Source of the DNA: Hymenoscyphus infarciens
Taxonomy: Eukaryota > Ascomycota > Leotiomycetes > Helotiales > Helotiaceae
Reading direction: 5' to 3'
Assembly: GCA_001414345.1 (NCBI GenBank)
Contig: LLCB01000118.1
Coordinates: 62,001 to 126,000 of the forward strand
Length of the DNA: 64,000 bases
Position numbers and translations under genes: made by a program. Shown in pieces: positions 1-10,305 of the stretch. The stretch's first letter is position 1; every line of letters starts with the position of its first letter. The notes beneath the pieces are model-generated. The model was not told the origin of the DNA and made no database searches. It saw nothing but the letters and a program-made list of their open reading frames with translations.

Positions 1-551
1 GTTGACGAGTGTACTTCTAGAGTTCTGAGAAGCTTTTCCCGGTTGTCTTTGTTCAAAATGTTTTGCCAACCAACGTATATGTCATCCAATATACCAAAGA
101 CTCTCAAATTACCCAACCAACACCATGAAATATTATCATGACTCTGCTTGATTTGAGGTACCCTCTATTGCAAAGTAGGCTGCTTTCTTGTCATCATTTC
201 AATGTCATATAGCCGTCAATCACCATCATTCAAATTTGGTTCTAAAATATTCTTACACTTGCACTTGAAAGTCTTCGCTATTTCGCTATTGAATGTAAAC
301 AATCAAGATATCGAGGTATCATGTTCAGCTTAAAGCAATCTCTCCGTTAGTTATATTTTTCTATAAATTCACTGTAGTTTCAACACCAAGTGTTGCTACA
401 TCTCTCTTGGAAGCACTAAACCACCCGCCTATATATAACTAGTTGCCTTTCCACATTACTCAAAACGCGTTTCCCAACTCTGAATATTCTTCAAGCTCCT
501 TCTCCGTAAAATAAAAGTTGCTCTATTTCTAGAAGTAAGGATTTGATATAA

Positions 552-567
552 GCGCTTATATAAGCGC
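552..567. repeat. 16-bp perfect palindrome
   Basis: GCGCTTATATAAGCGC is its own reverse complement and has a TATATA core. It lies about 1.3 kb upstream of the zinc-finger gene. It could be a dimeric protein-binding site or a cruciform. No function can be assigned from sequence alone. Confidence 0.6.
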
Positions 568-652
568 AAGTCAAAGCTTCTTTCAAGCTAAGCGATCTTC
601 TTGTGGCCGAGTCACCGAGCCATAAAGTGGGTCTCTCTTTTCCGAAACAGGC

Positions 653-668
653 TAGCGTCGAGACGCTA
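653..668. repeat. Short hairpin palindrome
   Basis: TAGCGTC and GACGCTA are separated by two bases, giving a 7-bp stem. It lies about 85 bp from the first palindrome. It is not followed by a T run on either strand, so it does not look like a terminator. Confidence 0.5.
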
Positions 669-1894
669 AAACCTGGATATTTTTCACTCTTACGCTTTGA
701 CTTTCCCTTTAACCTTTACAACACCTTCTGACACAACGCGATTGACCTTCGAGTTGTTGATTCGCATCTTAATCGAAGGTATTTTCGCGTTCTCTATATC
801 ACGAATTGAATCGGTAACCTTCTTTCTCCTAGGACTCATACCAAGGGTTGCGTCTACTCTGTCAACCCTGACCCTCGAACATCGACCTCGCCCTTGGCCC
901 GCCCTTGCAGACATCTCATCCCTTTTAAAGGTACGCCATACTTTTCTTCTATTACTGGAAAGCGTTGGCCGCTCTTGTGGGATACGTTTCCTACCCTTTC
1001 GGGGGTACGGAGTTCGCCATGGATTTGGTGCAACTTTCATTTGTCGCGTTGGATTCAATTTCAGCCTTTACGCTAGCGGGCCACATACGCGATGAATCTC
1101 GCAATTACCTTTTACCGAGCTGCTTCACTCTTTGTCACCTGATCCAATCATCATCGGGCCGCGCGAGGCAAGCGCAATGGAAATCGCCACTTCCATATGC
1201 CTGCTTAGCGTGCTTTTTATGCATCTGCAGAGCGATCAAGGGCGGTTGATTGGATCAACACTATTGCTCACTCTCTTCATCTCGCTTCATATTTCTTGTC
1301 CAACGCACCTTTCATAAAAGGCCTGCCAAGGGTTTATTGCCTAAGCAGGCATAAGGCTATTCTTAGCGCATTAAACTGTCTCGCTCGCTAGCGTTGTTTG
1401 ACTTTTATAAGCTAGTTCTTATTAACACTCTATATATCCCTGTGCCCTCCCTCTTCTCTCTTTTTTAAACACACTCACTTACCCCCTCGAGCCTTCACAC
1501 TTCCACCATCTGCAGCAACGCGTACCATTCGTCAACGCAGCACCTCTGCACCTCTGCACCTCCCTCCCCTCTGCACTGCACTGCACATATAGCTACGACG
1601 TGCCGAGTCATGAATTGATGCGCGATCAAGTCCGTATGCGACTGCCTCTTTTTTTTTGTTCTTGAGATGCGCGCACGCTTATATATTGGGATTGATGCGA
1701 TGCATCGGCGTCCAATTATTGTTCGGATTAATTGACTAACATTATTTTTCATCGAACAGGTTTCACCTTCGCACGCCTTCTGAGACTGAATCTTTTCATT
1801 CATCTCTGCCCTTTTTGATCGCGACCAGAATCCTCATTTTTCATCAACACGTTCATTCTCCCAGTATCGTTCCGGCGCATGCATCTTGCGCAGG

Positions 1895-4741
1895 ATGTCT
1901 GATCACGAAATGGAGAATGCGGGCGCTGGTGACGCGACCGACGGGGAGCAGCTGGAGATCGCGACGCCAAAAGGCCAGACTTCTGCCCCATCACGTGACA
2001 ATGCTGAAGAATCCGATCACATGATCATCGATAGCGAAACTCCAGCGCCGGCGAACGAAACTAATGGAACGAATGGAACGAACGGAAAGGAACAATCAAG
2101 TGAAAAGGAACAGTCAAATGGACCAGAAGAATCAAGTGTACCAAACGGCACTCGGGAGATTGAATCTTCGACACCAGAAAACGAGAGAAAGAATGGAGAA
2201 AGTTCGGATTCGGTCAAACCAGAAGACATCATCAAGAAGAGAATTAATGGTGAAGGGCCTCATGAATCTCGTATGAGTCTTCACACTCCCTCAATTGTTA
2301 GCACATCGACTCCTGCCAAAAAAGCCCCAATCTCCCTCAAGGTCGAAAAAGAGATCTCTCGGTTGCAGCAAGCTGTGGATGAGGTATCACCAGAGGCAGC
2401 AAGAAAGATTCTACATGCGAACTGGCGAAAGTTCTTGTTTGAGGACATTGACGATATGCATGTGATTTTCGTACTCCGAGCTCTTCTGAAGAACTGCAAT
2501 GCTGGGGTTATGGAACGAATTGCAAAGGACGGCAATTTATTCAAAGGAAACATTCTTAAAGCTGCCGGTAGGAACGAGGCTGTTATCAATCAGGTTTTCG
2601 AGAATCAGGAAGTCTTTGATCAAGCGTGTGTTGATCGAATTACAAAAGTTGATTCCAAGGTGCTACTCGGGTGGTTGGCGAAAGGAGGTCGATTGGGGTA
2701 CAAGGAGAAGGATGTTATAGAGGTCGACGGATGGGTGCACCCAGATACACAGAACGCTGCTGAAGATGTGATCATGTTGGATTCACGTCCTGCGATGAAT
2801 GGCTTCAACCGACCACCACCCCCAGGGCCTCCAATTTCCAGAGCACCACTTCCTAGCCACCCACCACCACCTTTAAGCCACGGTCAACATCAGCCCCCTA
2901 ACGCTCCACAAGCGGTTCTCCCCGCTCCAGGAGGGCCCATGGTCTGTAATCACTGCCACAAAGTCTTTAACCACGTTTCTGGATTCAATTATCACCACTT
3001 AAAGAAAGTCTGTACCAAGGAGCCTCCAGCGACTGGCTGGAAATGGACTTGCGAGTTTTGCTTCCAAGGATTCACGACCAAGCAGGGACGAGAATATCAC
3101 AATCTGAAGAAAGTCTGCGAGACATGCGATATTCCTCCTACCGCGCCATTAACCGCTGCTCCTCGGGCTAACTTTCACGTGAACCCCGTTCCTTCATCTG
3201 CACCAACACCTCCTGGACCACCGGCATTTGCAGGACCATATTCCGGACTGCCGCCAGCACCCCCAGGTGCAATGGCTGTTGTCGTACCTCTTCCATCAAA
3301 TACAATTACACGACCACCACTGTACACTCCAGTGAACAGCCAACCTGTAATCAATAACTCGGTAGCGTCTTCACAGCCAGCAAATGTGAGATCCGGGACA
3401 ATCCCTAGACCTCCATTACGTACTCCAAGTACCGCAACTCCTCCGGTGCCCCAAATCCCAACTGCTGTCGGTTCTAATCCCCCTTCATCAACGAGCGCCC
3501 CTACCAATAACCCAGATCCTGTCATCGATAGCTCCACGAGTCGGTCAATTCCTTCAGCACAGGTTCCTTTCAGCACTCCAAACCAGGGTGCTTCCCATCC
3601 TAGCACTCCGCGTAGTGGAACACCGCATACTGGCACTAGAAAGCAGGCTCCGCACCCTGATATTCGTCAATCTCCTTCTGAGCTTTCGGCAGAGAGGAAG
3701 GCTCAACTTGACAGTGAGTTGGCTGCTGAAGATGCTAGATACGAGGTAGCAAGAGTACAGGCGTTGAGTTTGACTGAGCCTGAAAAAACCACTCGACTGA
3801 CTTCATTGAAGAATGGAAATGCTTCAAAGAAGAGTACAATTCGCAAGAGATATGGAGTTAGTCTTCGTTTGAGAGAGAAGGATAAGTTGGCTGCAAAGGC
3901 TTCAACAAATAGGCTTCGATCGGAGGATTCGAATCAGCATAATACGATGGCCCAACCAACGACTGGATTCTCACCCATCAACACTATCGTCAGTGCTCCA
4001 ACTATTGTTAGTGCGCCGTCGGGTTTCTCGCCCGTCAATGCTGCTCGTACTGTTCCTAGCCCTGTACCAAGTTATGGCTCCCCATACGCTGCAACTGCAA
4101 ATAGCAATCAAAGCCGCCCTAGTATTCCAGCTACAAATGGTTTCAGTTCTCCAAATCCAGTTCCGGGTTATTCCGCCTCTCGTTTGTCAGAGCAGGGTAC
4201 TCCTGAAGGATTTGGAGTGTTGGTCCGCCGCGACTCTAGAACCACTCGATATGCCCCACAAAATCAAATGACTCCAACAACATATGCGGCAACCCATAAA
4301 CGCCGTCGCGGTAGTCAGTCTGAAGATGAAGGTGCTGCCCGCCCGTCTCCCGGCCCCCCTTCTCACAACTACGGACCTCAATTTGGTCTTGCGGGCAACC
4401 CTTCATATCGAACTCCTTATGGTCATTCAAGTAGTTCTAATCTGTCATCGGCCTCGCGTCCTGGCAGCGCTCATTCGCGTCCCTTCGGAAGTGCTCAAGC
4501 AGCTATCCAAGAAAATCGCGAGAAGAAGGATGGAGGAGAGGAAAATAAAGGCAAAGAAGTCGTCTCTGCTTCACGAGAGTCTACTCCAGCCAGTGACGCA
4601 GAGATGGGCGGTGTTTCGATTTCTGCCCCAGGGGTAGATGATGTTGTGCCAACAACCGAGAAGGCACCACCAGCACAAGCCCCACAGGTCGTCGAGTTAT
4701 CTTCTGATGATGATAGTGACGATGAGGATATTCCTGCCTAG
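1895..4741 (+). CDS. C2HC zinc-finger protein, fungal, function unknown (948 aa)
   Basis: This is a single-exon gene. The first ATG in the frame is at 1895; the open frame extends 9 nt upstream only through a TTG. The N-terminal ~110 residues are Ser/Glu/Asn-rich with repeated NGT triplets. Residues ~150-285 form a compact, probably helical region (WRKFLFEDIDDMHVIF, then LLGWLAKGGRLGYKE). Two tandem C2HC-like fingers follow at ~350-415; each has CxxC, then H, and ends in LKKVC. The C-terminal half is a low-complexity Pro/Ser/Thr-rich region with a short charged helix (KLAAKASTNRLRSED). The last residues are VVELSSDDDSDDE, which matches a SUMO-interaction motif (hydrophobic core followed by acidic residues). 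This suggests a nuclear regulatory or chromatin protein. I do not recognise a named family. The fingers could bind DNA, RNA or protein. Confidence 0.85.
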   Translation: MSDHEMENAGAGDATDGEQLEIATPKGQTSAPSRDNAEESDHMIIDSETPAPANETNGTNGTNGKEQSSEKEQSNGPEESSVPNGTREIESSTPENERKNGESSDSVKPEDIIKKRINGEGPHESRMSLHTPSIVSTSTPAKKAPISLKVEKEISRLQQAVDEVSPEAARKILHANWRKFLFEDIDDMHVIFVLRALLKNCNAGVMERIAKDGNLFKGNILKAAGRNEAVINQVFENQEVFDQACVDRITKVDSKVLLGWLAKGGRLGYKEKDVIEVDGWVHPDTQNAAEDVIMLDSRPAMNGFNRPPPPGPPISRAPLPSHPPPPLSHGQHQPPNAPQAVLPAPGGPMVCNHCHKVFNHVSGFNYHHLKKVCTKEPPATGWKWTCEFCFQGFTTKQGREYHNLKKVCETCDIPPTAPLTAAPRANFHVNPVPSSAPTPPGPPAFAGPYSGLPPAPPGAMAVVVPLPSNTITRPPLYTPVNSQPVINNSVASSQPANVRSGTIPRPPLRTPSTATPPVPQIPTAVGSNPPSSTSAPTNNPDPVIDSSTSRSIPSAQVPFSTPNQGASHPSTPRSGTPHTGTRKQAPHPDIRQSPSELSAERKAQLDSELAAEDARYEVARVQALSLTEPEKTTRLTSLKNGNASKKSTIRKRYGVSLRLREKDKLAAKASTNRLRSEDSNQHNTMAQPTTGFSPINTIVSAPTIVSAPSGFSPVNAARTVPSPVPSYGSPYAATANSNQSRPSIPATNGFSSPNPVPGYSASRLSEQGTPEGFGVLVRRDSRTTRYAPQNQMTPTTYAATHKRRRGSQSEDEGAARPSPGPPSHNYGPQFGLAGNPSYRTPYGHSSSSNLSSASRPGSAHSRPFGSAQAAIQENREKKDGGEENKGKEVVSASRESTPASDAEMGGVSISAPGVDDVVPTTEKAPPAQAPQVVELSSDDDSDDEDIPA

Positions 4742-5727
4742 ACGCACTCGACCGCTTCTATTTTGTCCTTCGTGCATCATTTCAGCGTTCCTTAATTGAT
4801 CGTCAGCCTACGGATAGACAATTTGCGGCTTTGTTTTCGAGGAGTTTTGGCGGGGTGGCGGGATAGGAGTTGAGGCATGGTTATCACCACCAGCATTGTT
4901 TGGCGGAGGGAGAGCAAAAAGAGTCTCGTTTCATACTATCAGAGTATGCGACGAGTATCGTTACAGCATCATTTCATACCAAGAGGGTGTGTGGTAAGAA
5001 CAAACCATCATTTACAAAGCGTCAAAAATTCTCGTCTTTCCTACTTCAGTCGTCATTTTCCCCAAGCAACAGTGGAGAGACAATGGATTGGTGGACGCAT
5101 TGCGTGCACTCGACATCTATGCCAGTTCAAATTTGGAGTACTGCACACTGAAGGAAAGGAACAACACAAAAACGGAGATTGCGTGACGACAAGATTTGGG
5201 GCGGATCGATGGAAGTAGAGGATCAAAATTAATCGGCGCGTGAAGCAAGCCTTCTCTCGATCTCAGACAAATTTCTACATCCGGCACGGAGGGAGAGTGT
5301 ATAAAGCATATAGCGGGCGTTTATAATATTGCTTGAATGAAGGGCTATTGGTTCCGACTTTAAGGTCAAGGGCTGATGGATGATTGATACCTAGGGGTTC
5401 TTTTAGGGACACGTGTTCGGTCGGATATATAGCCTGGACTTTTATAATGGAATTGAGATCGTTGACTTTCAGATTCTGGTTTGCGTGATCAAGGTGAGGT
5501 GAAGTCTTTGCGGTGGTGCTGAAAGGTGTACGGGCAAAGCTTCCAGTTGAAGTGGCAAAATACAATGACAGTAAGTTTGAAGCTATCTTTTTGATTCTTC
5601 TTTCTTGATACTCCGCCCTTACTAATCTGTCCCGTTGGAAAAAAGATCGGTCTCGTCAATGCCACTCCACACCTTAAATTCAAATCAAGAAAATTCCACC
5701 CTAAATTCCTACCCAGTCTCCTACGCA
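4742..5727. other. Intergenic, convergent 3' regions
   Basis: This lies between the stop of the zinc-finger gene and the stop of the minus-strand secreted-protein gene. Short open frames occur on both strands at 4870-5565, but none has a family match, splice support or a consistent start. I take them as 3' UTR and spacer. Confidence 0.5.
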
Positions 5728-6434
5728 TCACAGTTCCCCCACCTGTTCCTTACCCCTACTATGAGTCTCTTCCAACCCCACAACCCCCTCTTTCTTAGGC
5801 ACTTCTACTAAATCAGAACTTCCCACGCCCTCAACACCAACCCACTTCCCTTTCTGCAGCACAGCCCAAACCACTCTCCCCTTCCCAATTCTAACAAGCA
5901 TTTTCGTCTGTGAGGCGAACATTTTCCTCCTTGCTTCCCGGGTTGCTTTAGTGCAGGGAGTTATTTCCTTGGGCTTGGAATTTGGGGTAGATGGGATCCT
6001 AGGTGGGATGATGATTGGATTGGACTTGTAGGCTTCTATTTGTTCGCTTAAAGATGTTGGTTTGGAAATAGAGTTTGGTAGTTGTTGTTGACTTTCTGGG
6101 GAGGATTGGGTGGGTGAGAGTAAATTTGGGGCTTGAGGGTCCGGGAGTTGTTAGTTTGAGTTTGTGGTGGGGAGGGGGGAGTTTGGGACGTACCATTTGG
6201 GACTATGACGAGTGATTGAGCTCGAGGGCGTGATAGTCTCGTGAGTTCATTCCTCGAAATTGGAATGGTGTCTTTTAGCGGTGCTCTTTCTGGGACGGGG
6301 ACTACGACGGGGGTCAATGGTGACAGGATTTTTTCGTCCTCTTGCCATTGAGTTCCACGCTGGGGTGTCAATGGAATCGCAGTGGAAAGAGAGGTGTATA
6401 TTACAATCGAGAGGAGGGTTTTTGTGCAGACCAT
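5728..6434 (-). CDS. Small secreted protein, spliced, unknown function (214 aa)
   Basis: There are two exons, 6434-6194 and 6131-5728. The 62-nt intron has a perfect GTACGT donor, a CTAAC branch site and an AG 18 nt downstream, and the phase is preserved across the joint. An alternative AG at 6096 also keeps frame and would remove 12 residues. The product starts MVCTKTLLSIVIYTSLSTA, a typical signal peptide (a second ATG seven codons upstream is possible). The mature part is Pro/Ser-rich for ~120 residues. A basic stretch (TKATREARRKMF) follows, then a short beta-like segment (VGRVVWAVL-type pattern). No cysteine-rich effector pattern is present. Secretion is predicted from the N-terminus. 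Function is unknown. Confidence 0.6.
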
Positions 6435-7042
6435 TTTGGAGTACCTGATTTTCAATGATGAAGATTTTGAGCTTGGGAGGCAGGGGGCTCACTTGATAGT
6501 TAAGGGCAGATCGCGTGGATAAAACGTGAGGAATGACATTTTCGGGTTGGAATGCTTGGGGCGAACTTTGTCGTCATCCTTCTTTGTGCGACATAGATGA
6601 GACATAGATAGGGAGAGAATGCTTTACTACCTTAGTGGAAAATGCGAATACTACAAATAAATTCAATGGGAATGAACACTGAATCATCTCGAATCGCTTG
6701 TAATGAGTTGCGAAACCGGGTCATATCAGAACGATAAGGGGAAACGTCAAGTTCTTCTTCTATAATCCTACGGGAATAGGTCACTAAATACTCGGATAAG
6801 AGCCATGGATTAAATTGGCCTAGCACTCATCAGATCTAGGAGACATGAGTCGGAGCAAAAATATAATTGCGACACAAAATTGTTGTCGCGAATTGAATTA
6901 TTGAAGCTCATGCGGATCTCACGATAGGAAGTTTCAATTTCGCCAAGACTTTTCAACACAACACCAAATTGACTCGGATCTCATCATGAAGCCATCAACC
7001 TCAACGTAAAGATGCTCCACTCTCACAGTTACACATCTCAAG
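6435..7042. promoter_or_regulatory. Divergent promoter: secreted protein / DUS4
   Basis: A 608-bp spacer between two genes transcribed away from each other. No coding frame, repeat or RNA gene is visible. Short ORFs on the minus strand near 6630-6826 have no support. Confidence 0.45.
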
Positions 7043-8426
7043 ATGCCCAATATCCTAAATCCCGACGAAGAAGGGGCGACCCAGCCTTTGCCTGCTTCCC
7101 TTGACCTCAAGTACGTGCGGATGACTCAAAATTGGTACAAGCAGAACTGACCTTTACAGCCCTCTCAAGCTCTTTGATATTGCGGAATCTGAGGGGAGAC
7201 CACTTTTTACTTGTGCTCCTATGGTACGATATAGCAAGGTAGGTTTCTAGACTGAAATACAAGGAGTGAGACTGATGGAGACGCCACAGCTAGCTTTTCG
7301 ACAAACAGTCGGAGAATACGGTGTTGATCTTGCCTGGACACCTATGGTGAGTGGGATCTCTCCCAACCAACTTACTCGATCCTCAAAACTCATCCCAATC
7401 AGATCTTAGCCAAGGAGTTCAATCGATCAATGTTGGCAAGAGATAGTGGTAAGCACGTGACAGGCCCCCTCAATCCCAATAATAAAAGTCTACTAATTGG
7501 AAGTTTAGATTTCACACTTTCGCCTTCTCAGCCACCGACGGTTATTCAATTTGGTTGCAACTCTCCTCTGGAGTTGTCTCGTGCTACTTCTATCGTTGCT
7601 CCGTATGTTAATGGGGTTGATATTAATTGTGGATGTCCGCAATCTTGGGCTTGTGCTGAGAAGCTGGGTGCTGCTTTGATGCATGAGAGAGAATTAGTAG
7701 CGGATATGGTTCGAGCTGCGAAAGGAGCTTTAGGTATTCATATCTCAGATATTTAAGCTTTCTCAAAGGCTGACTGAGGTGTAGAGAACGAAGGTTATAA
7801 GGGAAAGAAAACCATATCGGTAAAAATTAGAATCCACAAAGATCTTAGAGATACAGTTGACTTCATCAAAACAGTTGAAGAAGCAGGCGCTGATTGTATG
7901 TCTCTTCTTCTATCTCTACTCTTCCAAGACTCATAGCTGACAAGTCAAAGTCATCACAATCCACCCCCGTCTCCGCTCAACCGTCTCCTCCGTCCCAGCC
8001 AACATGGAAGCTCTCAAATTTCTATCCTCAATAACTACAGTCCCCACCATCTCCAACGCAGACATCTTCTCTCTCTCCGGTGCTTTTTCACACGCGAAAG
8101 AAGTAGGTGTAGATGGTGTCATGTCCGCCCGTGGAATTCTCCAAAACCCAGGCTTGTTCTCCGAGAAAGGACGAGATGGCTGTACTTGGGAAATGGTTGA
8201 AACTTTTATTAATAAGGTTGCTATTGCTCCGATACCGTTCAAGTTAATTGTTCACCATGTCAGTGAGATGGTTGGGAGTGATAGGAGTCAGAGGGGGGTG
8301 ACGCTTATGTCGAAGGAGGAGAGGTTGGGGATGATGGAGTGTATGAATTTTTTAGACGTGGTGGATTATTTGGATGGGGTTAGGGCTGGGGAGGGGGGTT
8401 TACGGAGAGATATTGGGGGTATGTAG
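7043..8426 (+). CDS. DUS4: tRNA-dihydrouridine synthase, DUS4 type (353 aa)
   Basis: The product reduces specific uridines in the tRNA D-loop (positions 20a/20b for DUS4) with FMN and NADPH. There are seven exons: 7043-7110, 7160-7238, 7290-7346, 7403-7448, 7509-7733, 7785-7895 and 7951-8426. All introns are GT-AG, 49-62 nt, with CTGAC/CTAAT-type branch sites, and phases agree throughout. Family motifs are present: FTCAPMVRYSKLAFRQ at the start of the barrel, VIQFGCNSP, then the catalytic DINCGCPQSWACAEKLGA (active Cys in GCPQ), KIRIHKDLRDTV, and GVDGVMSARGIL near the phosphate-binding end. The position usually reading HGRT in Dus proteins is HPRLRST here, a notable deviation. Length is normal for DUS4. 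Assignment to DUS4 rather than another Dus rests on the GCPQ.WA context. Confidence 0.88.
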
Positions 8427-8976
8427 TTGGGAATAAGAAAACTCCATCGCCTGTTTCCTTTATTGCGTGGTTCGTGATTTGCATTGAATAACCGACTACC
8501 ACTGTGCCTCACGCCAATCATATCAACACTAACCCAGCCCAGCCCAGCCCCAAAAATATCTTCGGTAAAAAGCCCCATCCATTAGGTCTATAGGAGCCAA
8601 TAAACCAACCTGAGATTTTCATTTTGACTCGAAGGAGTCTTGAGACCTTCGTGTCTTCAGTTTCTGCCATTTCCGCAGAGTCAAGTTAGAAAGCTAGTAG
8701 TTTTCTAAGCGTTATGGATGTGGATGAGTAAATTTCTTCTGCTATAAGAATGAAACTGATCAGCGAGTCCACTAAACAGATCAATCCAATCGAGATAAGG
8801 ATTTCAAACCCCAGTTCAAGAATGAAGTAACACTAAGAGGCCCGTTGACTGTTGAAGCAGGTTGTTTTTAATGTTTGTCACCGTGCTGCCAGATCTTATG
8901 GCGAGTGAAAGGGATTTTGCTTACTCCCAAGCTATGCATAAGCTAAAAGATGCCCAGAGACATACTTTAAAGAACC

Positions 8977-9009
<33 letters not shown>

Positions 9010-9184
9010 ACAATTTGAAACCTCCTGTCACTCTCAAATACCCAACCCGAGAACCTTCAAGAATCTTCCCCATACCCGACCACCGAATTTGAGGACTCAG
9101 CACAAATCAAATAAAGTCGACTTCTGCCCCGCGGAAAAATCTCCACTCGACTCATTGCGAAATCAGCTTCCATCTTATTTCGAA
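8427..9184. other. Intergenic, with (CTT)10 microsatellite
   Basis: No gene is seen. A (CTT)10 trinucleotide tract lies at 8978-9007. The short ORFs crossing it are translations of the repeat. Confidence 0.5.
8978..9007. repeat. (CTT)10 microsatellite
   Basis: Uninterrupted CTT trinucleotide repeat about 180 bp upstream of the small Cys-rich ORF. Confidence 0.9.
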
Positions 9185-9421
9185 ATGACTTGCGGAATCT
9201 GTCACCGACCCATGACGGAACCAAGGGGAATATATACTGCCACAGTCTCGTGCGCGTGTCCCAACACACAACCATGCCGGTCTTGCAACAGCAGTGGTAA
9301 ATTCTGGGGAGGAGGTCTTTGTACTGATTGTGATGGTGTCGGTACCACAGGGCATATGTTGTGTGGAGGAACTGGCACGCGGGTGGTTTATAGGACGTGC
9401 TGGGTTGCCCATGCGGGATAG
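9185..9421 (+). CDS. Small cysteine-rich, zinc-ribbon-like protein (78 aa)
   Basis: The ATG at 9185 opens a 78-residue frame with about ten cysteines. The order is CGIC, then CACPNTQPCRSCNSSGKFWGG, then CTDCDGVGT, then CGGTGT. The repeated CxxCxGxG flavour resembles the zinc-binding Cys-rich domain of DnaJ-type chaperones, without a J domain or a substrate-binding domain. The C-terminus (RVVYRTCWVAHAG) may be cut short by an unrecognised intron. No signal peptide is evident. It could be a free-standing zinc protein or a remnant of a larger one. I do not recognise a named family. Confidence 0.5.
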   Translation: MTCGICHRPMTEPRGIYTATVSCACPNTQPCRSCNSSGKFWGGGLCTDCDGVGTTGHMLCGGTGTRVVYRTCWVAHAG

Positions 9422-9777
9422 TGAAGGTATCAAAGGAAATGGACATGGGCTGGCGGTTTATTTGATTTGAGATTAAGTGTCGGCTTGATTGGGAGGTACA
9501 GCGAGTCAATTGAAACCTTTTCACCAGAAACCCGCTTGATTATCATACTTTCTTAATAGTGGTTCCTTCAATAACGTCTTTGAGCTCCACTTGCAATCTT
9601 CCCATCTATGTAATTCTCCCCAAAATACCACACCTTCGCTCCCTGCCCTCGCTTAGCCGACACTCATTCAAAATATAAAGTCCATTCACACACCTCTTCG
9701 TGCCAAGAAACCCATACCCCTCCCTCGCTTTTTCCGTGAAAAACCAATGCCCACTCTCGATTACAACCAATTCCAAA

Positions 9778-9995
9778 GTTCGGTTAGTCTAGCGGTAAAA
9801 CTCTTCTCCCTTACACGGACACTGTAACATCCTTATTCCCTAACCATTTGCCTTCCCAAACAAACATGACTGGACTTCTCCTGAATAAAGTTTACTTTCT
9901 AGACACGACTAGGTTTGATCTACCTTGGTCGGACTTAGGAGGTCTTCCTCACTGTGGGGTGCCGAAGGCCAAGAAGTGTCATCAGAGACCCGTGG
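9778..9995 (+). ncRNA. tRNA-like Pol III unit 1 (decayed)
   Basis: The head matches the family: TTCGGTTAGTCTAGCGG (D-arm and A box), then CTCTTCTCCCTTACACGG and the conserved ACTGTAACATCCTTATTCCC block. The 3' part keeps only the AGAAGTGTCATCAG segment; the B box (usually TTCGATT) has diverged and no T run follows. The insert is longer than in the other copies. I read it as a decayed member. Confidence 0.5.
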
Positions 9996-10124
9996 ATTTC
10001 ATAGAGACGTCTAGTCACAGCTCGCACCCCAAAACCTGTTCACCCCGCCTACATACAAGTCTCTGAAGAATTAACAGACAATAAGGAAAACCCACACTAG
10101 CTCTAACCAATCAATCCTCCCCCA

Positions 10125-10305
10125 GCTCGATTAGTCTAGTGATAAAACGCTTCTCCAACATACAACATTCCTTCCTAGCCCCCTCCACATACCGTGGACA
10201 ACTGGTATGAGGTCTCATGCCATTTGGGGCTTGGAAGCCTGTCCCTTCATAAGGAGGGTGTTGTTTGGGCCGGAAGAATCATCAGCTCGATTCAGCTATC
10301 GAGTG
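10125..10305 (+). ncRNA. tRNA-like Pol III unit 2
   Basis: The acceptor 5' strand is GCTCGAT at 10125-10131 and the 3' strand ATCGAGT at 10298-10304 (six Watson-Crick pairs plus G.U). The A-box region is TTAGTCTAGTGATAAAAC and the B-box region CAGCTCGATTC. The T-stem is imperfect. T5 at 10314-10318 follows. The insert lies between CTTCTCC and GGAAGAATC. Confidence 0.55.

Larger units (their letters stand above)
1..1894. other. Gene-poor upstream region of the zinc-finger gene
   Basis: No convincing gene is seen. Two opposed open frames at about 690-1095 (one basic on the minus strand, one hydrophobic on the plus strand) overlap each other and have no splice or family support. The last 400 bases before the ATG at 1895 are pyrimidine-rich with short C/T runs, as in fungal promoters and 5' leaders. 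Two small perfect palindromes (552-567 and 653-668) lie here. Confidence 0.5.

Noticed and set aside
601..700. Possible tRNA (GGCCGAGT resembles an A box)
   Set aside because: No matching B box or acceptor stem could be found at suitable spacing.
690..1095. Opposed ~125-residue open frames on both strands
   Set aside because: They overlap each other, show composition typical of shadows (one basic, one hydrophobic) and have no splice or family support.
4870..5218. Two overlapping plus-strand ORFs after the zinc-finger gene
   Set aside because: No recognisable domain; most likely 3' UTR and spacer.
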